Shown here: in pieces, positions 37,087 through 64,000 of the stretch
How positions within the stretch are numbered: the first letter of the stretch is position 1
How the letters are laid out: each line of letters starts with the position of its first letter
From: Helopsaltes ochotensis
Lineage: Eukaryota; Chordata; Aves; Passeriformes; Locustellidae
Direction: 5' to 3'
Assembly (NCBI GenBank): GCA_013400155.1
Contig: VXBM01000044.1
Span: 1,705,830 to 1,769,829, forward strand
Length of the DNA: 64,000 nt
Notes under the pieces: model-generated
The model's database searches: none
The model's input: the letters and a program-made list of their open reading frames with translations, nothing else
What the model was told of the DNA's origin: nothing
Position numbers and translations under genes: made by a program

Positions 37087-38622
37087 AGAAATCACAGAAT
37101 TCCAGAACAGGTAAGGTTGGAAGGGATCACAGTGGGCCATTAGCTCCAAACGCCCTGCTCAAGCAGGGCCATCTTAGAGCACGTGGCACGGGATTGTGTT
37201 CAGATTGTTCTTGAGTATCTCCATGGAAGGAGTCTCCACAATCTCTTTGGGCAACACGTTCCAGAACCTGGTCACTTGCACAATAAAGAAGTTCTTCCTC
37301 ACACTGATGAGGTTTCCTCTCAGTTATCTCTTCTCAAGGCTGAACAGGCCCAGCTCCCTCAGCCTGTCCTCACAACAGAGATGCTCCAGTCCCTTCCTCA
37401 TCTTTGTCACCCTCCTCTGGACCTGCTCCAGGAGCTCCATGTCTCTCTTGTCCTGAGGAGCCCAGAACTGGACACAGCACTCCAGATGCACCTCACCAGG
37501 GCTGAGTAGAGGGGCAGGATCCCCCCCCTCAATCTGCTGTCAGTGCTCTCCTTAACACACCCCAGGTAGCATTGGCCCTCCTGGCCACAAGGGCACTGCT
37601 GGCTCATGGACAACTTGGTGTCCACCAGGTCCCTTCTTCACAGAGCTGGGTTTTCCAGCAGTTTGGCCCAAAGCCTGTGCCGGTTCCTGGGGTTATTCTT
37701 CCCCAGGTGCAGGATCCTGCATTTACCTTTGCTGAATTTCAAATGGTCCCTTTCTGCCCATATCTTCTGTTGGAACCCCGGAGGCTGAAAATTTTCAGCT
37801 TGCTTTCTCAAGCAAGAACCACATCTGAGTTTAGACCTTGGGACAAGCTCCTGAGATTGAGTGATAGTATGGGGGTTATGGGTGTGTAGTTTGAATATTA
37901 TTATGGGATCTCACAGGGTGTAAAACTTAGATTTAAGATTTTAGTATTATAGTAATACCTGGGAGACAAGATGGAGGGCTTTGGACACTGTCTGAATCCT
38001 TCTTCACCTTCTTCTTCCCTCTTCTTCATGGATTTAGGTGATTTTCTGTAATTGGGTAAAATAGGTCCGCATTCCAGGCCTTGTGTGGTTATTATTGGGT
38101 CAAAAGCATAAATAATATAGGTGTCACCTTGTTATTGAGTAATTACCCCTTAAATAACTTTGGAAAGAGTTAGAAGCACTCCATTTCACCTCATTTTCCT
38201 AGCTTGCTAGTTAAAGCTCATGGCTTGTGAGTTTGTACACAGATAAGATATAATAAACAACTAGGTTCGAACTCGACTCCTCGTTTCCCGTGTCTCTATC
38301 TGACCTTGGCAGAGAGAAAAAGAAATCAAAAACCAGCAAACTCTCCAACCTGTCCAGGTCCCTCTGAAGGGCTGCACAGCACTCAGCTGTGCCCAAAGTT
38401 GCACTCAGCATCAGTCCAAAGCTTCTCCCAGCTTTGTGTCATCCATGAACTTGCTGAGGAGGCATCTGGACCTTTATCCAAGTCATTGATGAGTAAGTTA
38501 AACAGTACTGGGCCCAGTATTGAACCCTGGGGAGCACCACTTGTGACAGGCCTCCAACTAGAGCCCGTGCCACTGATTATGACCTTCTGGGGTCTGCTGT
38601 TAAGCCACTTCTCAATCCATCA
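37087..38622 (-). mobile_element. CR1 LINE 3' portion, split by an LTR-like insertion
   Basis: The reverse-oriented CR1 begins with its 3' tail (atcacagaattccagaac, aggttggaagggatcac). It continues through ttgggcaacacgttccagaa, ggacctgctccaggagctcc and agaactggacacagcactcc to ttgctgaatttcaaatggtc at about 37767. It resumes at 38339 with aacctgtccaggtccctctg and runs to about 38622. The two halves are adjacent parts of one CR1, so the middle was inserted later. Confidence 0.87.
37768..38338 (+). mobile_element. Probable solitary LTR inserted in CR1
   Basis: About 544-571 bp of non-CR1 sequence interrupts the CR1. It begins TGTTGG and has an AATAAA at 38252-38257, followed 54-81 bases later by a CA end (38310-38311 or 38337-38338). 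This is the layout of a retroviral LTR with U3, R and U5. No internal region or coding sequence is present, so it would be a solo LTR. I could not resolve a target-site duplication, so the exact 3' boundary is uncertain. Confidence 0.55.
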
Positions 38623-41600
38623 GGAAGGAGGAACTGTTAGAAGAGTGAGAAGATTTATCATTAAAAAAAAAACCCCTCTGCTCACCCCAATGTGTTTATT
38701 TTGAGAACACATTCATTGTGCATGTGCAGCTTATCTCTATAGCTCAGAGAAGAGAATAGATCAGCTCTCTGCTGTCACCTTGACTGACAGACAGCTGTTG
38801 CTGTGGCAGAGTGACAGCTGAAAAGCCATGTGATTGATTCCAATGCCATCTTGCTCGATTGCAGCTAACGAGAGGCTTGTGTTCACTCTACCTTTATTGA
38901 AGTGATTTCTTCTAATTGTCTACTTAACACATTAAAAATACTGGGAGATACAGGTCAGTGCTCCAGTAGGCTGATGTTCAGGCAATGTTTTCCAGGTAGA
39001 AATGAAGATTTGCTTATGCTCAACACAAAGGCTGAAGAGAAAAGAATTAATGATCTTATCAGGTAAAGCAGGTGTTGTGGTCACACCACCAAGGTCACTA
39101 GCATTAACAAAACACTTTGAAAACAGAGCTGTGGCATGTTCCCAGCAAGGTGCTGGAGTGTTGTAGAGATAATGCACTCAGCCTCGAGGGGAAAAAATAT
39201 GATGCGCTAACACTCGCTAACAGCTGTTAATGGCAGAGAACTGTGGACAGGAGAAGGATGTTTGACCTACCAGTCCTTTGGAGGAAGATGTAAACAACTG
39301 GCTTGATTCCCCACTGCCTTGCTCCTACTATGCTTATGCCAAGTAAATGCAGCATATATACTAAATGCTCTCACAGCAAAAGAGCTGAGTTTTACCACCA
39401 CTTGTATGGATGTAAAAATCTACAAAAACTGCAAGGCAGAGGAAAATTAGGGCATGCAAATACAGGGAGAGGGGTTTATGCAAGAACAAAGCAAACAGGG
39501 AGACTCAAAAATGCAGTTATATAGCAACTAAATGAAAGCAGCATCTTTTAGCTCTGCTAAGCAGTGCCCCAGGAGTCCTGAGTCACCATTACTGTGTTCC
39601 ATGACAAAAATACGTTGTTACTGCCTCTTCTTTCTGAGCCCACGGCAGAGCCATCACATCTAGGAAAGAGAAAACACTACTCCCTTCAGATCAGCACACT
39701 GGACAACCCAGGTCAGCTGCACACTTCACTTCTGCCTAGCTGACACCTGCAGGAGGGCCACAACCCACCCTGCCTCACTTGGCAGAGCATCAGCATTTCA
39801 GGATGGCACAAGGCATGCCATCATCCGAGCTCAAACACCTTCTGTCCTGCTCCACCCCACCAGCAAATCCACACATGCCTCACAGCCTTGCTTGAGGCAG
39901 CAGCAGTGTTTCACTTGCCATAACTATTGATAAGGGTGTAGAAGCAATAAAGAAGCATTTATACTGTCCATTGCAGCGCAAAAAGAGATGTAAAGCTATT
40001 TACTTGCAAATGAGCATATGGATCCAGAAGTCACTGGGTGAAGCAGCACAAGACACTGTGAAGAACCCACAAAGACCTCCACTTTCTCAGTGACATTGAG
40101 TCACTGAGAAATATCTCCCTTCAAGAGGCCTTGAATCAATGAGGCTGAAATTCCTATGCATGCCTCCAGAGACGGAAAATGAACGCTGTGGAGCCCAATG
40201 AAAACATGCACTGTGAGATCAAGATATTGTGCATCTTTTCTGAAACTTGATGCACTATCCTCTATCAGACTTAGACACAGATTCAACATTCAGCTGAATA
40301 TTTTAGAAACAAAACCAAAGAGAAAACCAGAGTGTGACAGTTTATGCCATCTGCATGGGATATGAGCATGAGTTTTAATGGCACCAGTTAAAACATTATT
40401 AAAAAATTATATTCAAATCCATTTACTGATTATAAACTCTTTAACAAAAAAAAGCTAGTGGCATGTGCACTTGCACCTGCTGTTGTTGTGTGCTCCAGTT
40501 GCCTTCTTTCATAGGAGGTTCTGCATCAGTGGAGATGGCAATTTACTGGTAGGCATACCTCCTCCCTTCCCATCCTTTTTCTGGTGCACTAGTGCAGCAG
40601 AGTCTAAAAAAAACACATCCAAAATTACTCAGTGGAGTGAGGGAAGAACAGACTACTGGAAATCCATAGTATTAGAGAGTAGGCTACTACTGTGATGAAA
40701 TGAGAGCTACATTTTGACAGTATTCTCTGTGCTTGTACTGTGCAGGAGGTCAAGACTTTTCTATGTATACTCTCATCCTTCCAGAGACTCAACACCTCCT
40801 CAGCTGCACAGCAAGCATTTCAGGCTATTTCTATTTTTATCAACTTTATAGACACTTTCCTCATCTTCCATTTCAAAATGTGTCTTTACTATATCCCAAG
40901 CCTCTTCACCCACTAAGCTATATGCTATTGCAATAAATGCTGTATAGAATCAGAAGCCAGAAGACAATGAGAGTAGTAAGTAGATGTGTATTTAATCAAG
41001 AGTTTATACAGTACGTTGCTATTTTTAAAAAAAGATATTTGTCTAGAAAATAACAGACATATTATTTTCACTCAACAGCTACATTTCTCAGTTTGACATA
41101 TTGTAGACCAAACTAAGCTCTTTTCCTTCCCGCAGTTCTTCAGACTCCAGAAAGTTGCAGCTTTAACTCCTCAACAGTAGCTCTGTCTGCAAACTAGTCC
41201 TACTTCATATGTGCTTGGCAGCCCAATATCAAAGCAAAGCAGGAATGCTTTCCCCTACTGGGCACCGAATTCTCCTGCAGATAGAGCTCCGGGCTGCACT
41301 TGTGAACCACCAGCTGCAGTGCTGGAGCAGTGCACCCTGCCCCAGTGCCTACAGAGGTAGTTCAGAAATAGTTTATGTAAGGGACAAGAATGGCTGCAAA
41401 CATTGTTTACATGAGTTTCCATAGCAATATGAGCTTTCTACGTCACAAGAGCCAAACACATATAACCAATGTAGAAAGCTTCAAAAATGTTGGCAACCTT
41501 GCTCCTTTTCCCTGTATTTTGGCCATGTGCTCCTCTGGTATACTTCAGTCACAGGAAATTTGCCTCAGAAAGAGTTTTTGGAGCAAACAGATCAGTAGTA

Positions 41601-44600
41601 ATGCTACATGTTGATCTTGAATTCCCAAGTGGTGTGTTCCTACTTGGGATGCCTAGAAAAAGATCAAGAACACACACACCTCTGCTGCTGTCATTGAACG
41701 TGTACATGACCAACACTGCCCTCCAAACAGCAGTAAATGTAAGATGGTAGCTTAATGTTTGCAGCCCTTGAGAACAAGTAACAGAAAAGGTAGTACCCAG
41801 CTGAAACCATTGTATTCTTTCTTTTCACATTATGTTAAAAATCAAACAATTCTAATTCTGCTATAACTGACTCAGCCTGGATCAGAATACAGGATCTAAG
41901 GGCAAATTAAATTTCACCATCCACATTAAGAAATCAATTCAGCTTCTGAACTGGATCAGCTTTGAATTTAGTTGAAATGGTATGATGAAAGACTCCTGTC
42001 CAGCAGCAGATATAATTATCACACCCATCTTAATTGGATCATGAACTTGACTTTAAGATCCCCAAAGGAGTATTGAAAGCTTGGTCCAGTTACACTGAAC
42101 TTGGTCCAGAACACTGAAGCTTATCCATCAAGATAAATATATTACCAGTTCTTTGATACAACAGATGCTTGATGAGTAATGGAGCAAATGCCCTTTTAAC
42201 TATGGTTTTTAAAAAGGATTATTAAACTGCACTAAAGTGTATGCTGTTATCTTTGAGGGAAAAAAAGAATATTATACGAAAAATTATTACAGAGCAAATG
42301 GAACATAATTTTTCAAGCACAAGTTTCAGAATCAAAAATACTTGAACAAAGGTTCTCTGTGGAATGTCACTTTGTAACCAATTCAAGGTTTTAAATAGCT
42401 ATTGTTTAAAAAAATTGTCAGCTATAGGAATTGTTTTCCCCTCAGATTCCAAATCCTGTCAGACCAGGGTGATTAAAATGTTGGATTAAAAAAAGGGGTG
42501 GGGGAGAGGAATCTAATCTCCCCTTATAAAAGTAAAAGCAGCAACACAATTTTTAAAGTATCATGAAAAAAAGGCTGTAGCTCATCTATCATTCACATAT
42601 GGATCCATGTAATGATTCTTCAATTAGAATTATTATCTGTACAGCAGCTGAAGACTGAGAACTGCTGATACACTGCAGATGAGAACATTTGCTAGTCTCT
42701 GGGCTCCAGCCTTTCTTAAAAAATGATGATCACACAATATAGATTGCTCGGTTTATATGTGTATTAAGCTGCAATGCCAGCATTTACATTTGCAACATTA
42801 CAATTTTGCTTTCTTAGGCTCAAGAGAATTTGCTGCATCTGGTAGATTGTATTTGCTTTGTATCTTAGGCAATTGTTACGAGCAAAGCACAAATAGGCAA
42901 TATTATTGCTCCAAATCCTTTGTTTTGTTGGTTATCTCAGATACTACAAAAAAAGTAAACTAAGAGTGGGCCTGTGAGATGGGTCATTCAGTGACAGTTC
43001 ACTTGCACTATATTATCCTAGTGCTATTTTTATAAGGCACAGCCATCTGCTCCTTCGTTTCTTCCACCTGTATAGATTCAGACAGTCTAAGATGCAACAT
43101 CAGAGGGAAAGAAAAGCACCTGACACAACAGTTGCAGGCCCTGTAAGGGGGGGAAAGTTACTTTGGTGATTCAGACTGCAGCAACCGGAGCAGTCCCTGC
43201 CTACCCTTGCACCCTAACTACATGCTGTGACCTAGAAGATGATGGAAAGGTAGCTAAATAAACAGTAGCTGTGAGACAGCCTTACTAAAGGGCATCTCTT
43301 AGTGTTTGTACTAAGGATTCCTGCTCTATGAGCCTTGAGTATGTTCTAAAGCCCAGGCAGCCTTCCCAGATGTCTCCCTCACAATGTAGAAGCTGGAGGC
43401 AGCAAGTTGGCTCCTACAGATTTTTGAGGCATGTGAAAGCCTTTAGTGATGACACAGAGATTAGAAAAAGGGCTGCAACTTAATTAAGAAGCTTTTCAAC
43501 TTCACTGTACAATCTTGGAAAGATTTTCATAGAAGATAAAAACTGCTAATGTATTTGTTATTTGTTTTACACTGTGCAGTTTTAAATATGCCCACGCCAC
43601 TGCCATCTTTCACAGTGTTACTTTTAGTGGGCGAGAGCTGCCATAGCCATGAAATCACCCTGTAACTGTTAAACAAAGGAAATGAAACCTCTGCTCATAG
43701 GTATATGCTCCAGTGTTATTTCACTACTTTATTATAGACATTACTGAATAGAGAAGAAGAAATTTATAGTCTTACTTGAAAAATACTTTTTATCCTCTAC
43801 TGAATCTCCTGTCTCAAATATGCTGTATAGAACCACATCTTCTCCATTTACTTGGAAGGATGTTGCCATTGAAATTACTTAAAATTTCCTTACATTTATG
43901 TGACATTATAGAATGGTTATGTCTCTAAAAAATTAATATTAACTAAAACTGAAGACACTTATGGGATAAAGCAAGAACACAAAACTGAAAACTGGTACCA
44001 AAAGCTTACTAAATATAACATGAACATGAGTTCAAGAGTTTATACATTGTGGTGGGACACATTTCTCAAAATATTTTAGATTTTCTCACTTTAGGTGGCT
44101 TCACTAAGATCTGTGAAGAACTTGAATGACACAAATTAAATTTTATATTGGTTTTCAATTAAAGCCATCACATTATTTTAATAAAAAAGGTTTAAGAAAT
44201 AAAAATAAAATACTACTTAGGTCTGTGAATTCTCATCTAGAGCATTGTTGAAATTTTCAGCTTTGATTGCAAATGGGAAACATTTCAAAGACAGAAAAAA
44301 ACATTAATCGAAGAAGCAGTTCAATCTATGTTAGAAGTGACTGAATTATTTTCAGCAGACAATTTAGTATGAGACCAAAAGAGGGAGAAATTTCTTCCTC
44401 TCAGAGAGGCAACTACTGTTTTCTTTATTCAGAATCAGAATACTACTAATCAAAATGCTTATTTTAGCTGCTATCACACATCTCCCTAAACTCTTGTAGT
44501 GATAGTGCTAACATTCACATTCTGAGACTGGTCATCTAAATAAATAATTTATACTCATTCAAGCAATAGCAAAAAACAGGAAGAATGGTGTCATTAAGGC

Positions 44601-44723
44601 CTGGTGGTTTTCACTGGCTGCTCCAATATACAGAATACTGAGGCAGTAAGCTGCAGAGATGTGACTCCAAAGTTTGTGGAAGTTTTACTGACTGGAAAAA
44701 CTGAGGTACACCATGCTCTCATT

Positions 44724-44724
44724 A

Positions 44725-44756
<32 letters not shown>

Positions 44757-44809
44757 ATCTCAAAAAAAAAAAAAAAAAAAAAAGGGAGGGAGAGAGAGAG
44801 AAAAAAAAG
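44724..44809. repeat. A-rich low-complexity tract
   Basis: Two long A runs are broken by single G and tctc interruptions, then a gggaggg/agagag segment and another A run. Confidence 0.9.
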
Positions 44810-46273
44810 ACAAGCTGTTTACATCTCCTTACTGCCACAAGGGCTCAGTGGCCAAGTTACCTGACATGTCTCCTAGGATGTGTTTGTACAGCAAACAACA
44901 ATGGTGAATGCAGTCTGGGGAGCTGTACCTGCACAAGCTTTAATCAATCTAATGTGTAACTCCAGCAATAACAATGTGGAAGCAGCAGTTCAACTTAAGC
45001 TGAAGATATAATGGACCTCATTAAGTGTGAGCACCTTCATGATGATTAGCACATTATTAACTCCCACATACTGGCATCACCTCTTGCATGAATTCATTTG
45101 AATGTGCTGGACAGACAATCTCTCAAAAGCTCCACTATTTTGATAAAGTGATTTACAGAAGGCTCTGAAGAATACATGTCTCAGATCCCACCCAGCAAAA
45201 AAACTAAAATGCTTCCTGACATTTAGAACTCATTAATTGTGGTATCCTGAACAACACTACATTACAGACAGATAAAGAAAATGTCTTTGAACATTATGCT
45301 TACTTTGAACAGTAAATTACATAGAAGCTATGTACAAGGTAGTAACCACATTTAAGAATAACCACACATTTTGCAACCTGCAGCACTGTCACTCTAGTGA
45401 TATGGAACCTTTGTTTGAGGAGCAGAATCTGAATCTATCGTTTGTTTAACAAATTCAAATCAGCAACTGCACAGATCCACAGGAGCAAAAGTGCCAATGG
45501 CAAGAGACACTACAAAAATGGAAGTATATAAATTTCAACAACAGCAAACTAAAAACGCCAAAATACTCCCAGGTCTCACTGGCTCTTAAAATTAATGCAT
45601 TAGTCCTACACGGCTTTCTTCCTTTTCAGTGAGTTTTTGATCTGATCACCCTATTGAATCAGAAGAATGAAAATAAAACAAAGCCAAACCCAATGACTAC
45701 CTCTTCACTTTACATCCTCTGACTTTCAGTATTAAAGCTCGTTTGGGCTGCTTAAGTATGCAAATGTTTTCAAGAGCTGAGTACTGACAGGATATGAGGC
45801 ACTCCAGGTTCCTCTTTGCCACTGGAGGCTGACTAGCTCTAGGTAGTTCATGACAACTGAGAACACCTGAAAAACATTACCAACTCTGTCATTTACCCAC
45901 GCAGTTTGAACACTGTAGTAAGTGCTATTCCAAAATTTGCATAAATCTTTGAAAAGAAATTAAAAGTGACACATTCACTGATGAAAACCAAAGTATTTTG
46001 AGAGCAGAGAAATGTGTTGTTTGGATGGTCTATATCTAGGAGGGAATTCAGGCAATGAGACAGACAATATTGTTAAACAGAAACACGTGAATAAACATAC
46101 TGTGATTTGGTAAACACTGCTCCAAGTAGCCACATACAGACTGAAAGGGAAACTCTTAAGTCTTGGTGAACATAAAGCTTTAGTTTGGCAGATACTAAGT
46201 GCATTTCATACATTGCAAAAAACTGGTGTCTGGTCCTTTGTTCTTGGAGAGAGTATCACCTACTTTCTTAAAT

Positions 46274-46279
46274 TTTATT
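46274..46279 (-). terminator. SEPSECS: Candidate SEPSECS polyadenylation signal
   Basis: This is a minus-strand AATAAA about 130 bases beyond the SEPSECS stop, the first such hexamer downstream. Other copies occur further on, so the UTR may be longer. Confidence 0.3.
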
Positions 46280-46410
46280 ATTGTTTTCAATAGCAAGAAT
46301 ATAAGATCAAGAATACATTTCCACACTGCAGATGCAGAGTCCTAACCCAATACAAACCTGATACACTTCAGACAAAATCCTATCTTCCTGTGTTACTAAA
46401 TCTGTATCTT

Positions 46411-63206
<16,796 letters not shown>

Positions 63207-64000
63207 CTAAACAAAAGAAGTTCAAAACACACATCAAGTTTTTTCACATTGCAAAGGCATAACTCTTGCTGACTGAAGAGAATTTAATTTGATAAATAAT
63301 TGTGGAAAACTTTGTACCCAATGCAACATCAATATCTGACACAATCAATTCCGTTTTAACAAACAACACATATTTGTATGACATTTTGTTGGTTTTTTTT
63401 AACAGAAGATTAACAGTGTTCCTGCATGCAAGTAAAAACTTTGAGAAGATGCATAGTAGCAATACCTTTAGCATCTGGAGATTTTCTTTTAAGTGCACCT
63501 CAGCACTTCTTGATGTTTGTCGAAATAGCATTATAAATGCTGACATGTTCAGACACACAACCAATGAAAACAAAAATGCGTTGTCTCTGGTGTAGTGTAG
63601 CATAGGCATAGTGGTATTATAGATACTCCCTTGACAAATGTGTCATCTTCAGAAGGCAAGGAAATAACATATACAAAGCGATACTTATCTGTATACAGAG
63701 GGATATATGTATCGCTTTGCCCATCTTACACATCTTCATCTATCATTTTGATATTCAATGTTATCTATCATGGACTACTATGTCTCTCTGCATTCTGTTT
63801 ATAAATTATGGTTACAGACTGCATTTATAAATATTGAACATTATTTAGTTCAGGAATGGAGGATCCTGAAGTAATTTATAAAATACAAGCTTACAGAACT
63901 AACCTTACCATGGCTGAAATGCAGCAGCTGCTCAAGTAAGGTAATAACAGTATACACCTAGTTAGGACTTTAATTCCATTTTTGTCTTGGCAAAAGAATA
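63207..64000 (-). other. SEPSECS: SEPSECS intron 2 (partial)
   Basis: AT-rich intronic sequence running off the window. It contains a perfect 11-bp inverted repeat at 63674-63719 (see findings). The open frames on both strands at 63.24-63.61 kb have no family resemblance. Confidence 0.75.

Larger units (their letters stand above)
38623..46410. other. Intergenic stretch 3' of SEPSECS, no gene recognised
   Basis: AT-rich, apparently mostly unique DNA. It contains a TGACAG/CAGCTG motif cluster at about 38.77-38.83 kb and an A-rich tract at 44.72-44.81 kb. The SEPSECS 3' UTR occupies the right end, of uncertain length. Frames coding poly-Lys at 44.6-44.9 kb are simple-sequence artefacts. Confidence 0.55.

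Noticed and set aside
37087..38622. Frames of 100-130 codons on both strands in the 37-38 kb region
   Set aside because: They lie inside the CR1 3' region and its LTR-like insertion, and do not encode a recognisable protein.
44604..44907. Open frames encoding long poly-lysine tracts
   Set aside because: They are translations of the A-rich simple repeat at 44724-44809, with no flanking domain.
63244..63609. Possible SEPSECS exon 2 in the 121-codon minus-strand frame
   Set aside because: The translation does not resemble the expected residues before the P-loop (such as NNFLGNCGVGEREG). Exon 2 must be outside the window.

Overview
This window is vertebrate nuclear DNA. Coding sequence is sparse and split by GT-AG introns. 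The background is AT-rich, and the repeats are mostly CR1 LINE fragments and solitary LTRs, with no Alu- or L1-like sequence. That mix, together with the gene pair LGI2 and SEPSECS, points to a bird. One CR1 copy (59940-60385) has a 3' end that I associate with songbirds, so a passerine or other neoavian is my best guess (inference).

Two protein-coding genes lie on the minus strand, in the same neighbour order I recall from human 4p15 and chicken chromosome 4. (1) LGI2, encoding a secreted LRR/EPTP neuronal protein, occupies about 1-17.4 kb. Exons 2-8 are complete and in phase. Exon 1 is almost wholly hidden by a 235-base run of N (17081-17315) inside a GC-rich promoter island. The 3' UTR runs off the left edge. 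(2) SEPSECS, the selenocysteine-tRNA synthase, occupies 46.4-64.0 kb. Exons 3-11 are present and exons 1-2 lie beyond the right edge. The codons for the PLP lysine (K284) and for the phosphate- and tRNA-binding residues R97, Q105, K173, N252 and R313 all fall at their human numbers. The two genes are transcribed in the same direction and do not act in a common pathway.

Between them, about 18.1-46.4 kb holds no protein-coding exon I can support. It contains CR1 copies at 19.0-20.1, 25.7-27.1, 31.4-32.1 and 37.1-38.6 kb (the last split by an LTR-like insertion), simple repeats, and a few non-repeat stretches that look like candidate regulatory elements: a homeobox-motif-rich block near 18.6-18.95 kb, an isolated CpG cluster near 34.5 kb, and a TGACAG/CAGCTG cluster near 38.8 kb. 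A 568-bp solitary LTR with a near-perfect 6-bp target duplication sits in SEPSECS intron 8.

I found no novel multi-gene system, CRISPR array, operon or prokaryotic element. The most useful second looks are the LGI2 promoter and gap, the nested repeats, the altered SEPSECS C-terminus, and the candidate non-coding elements.
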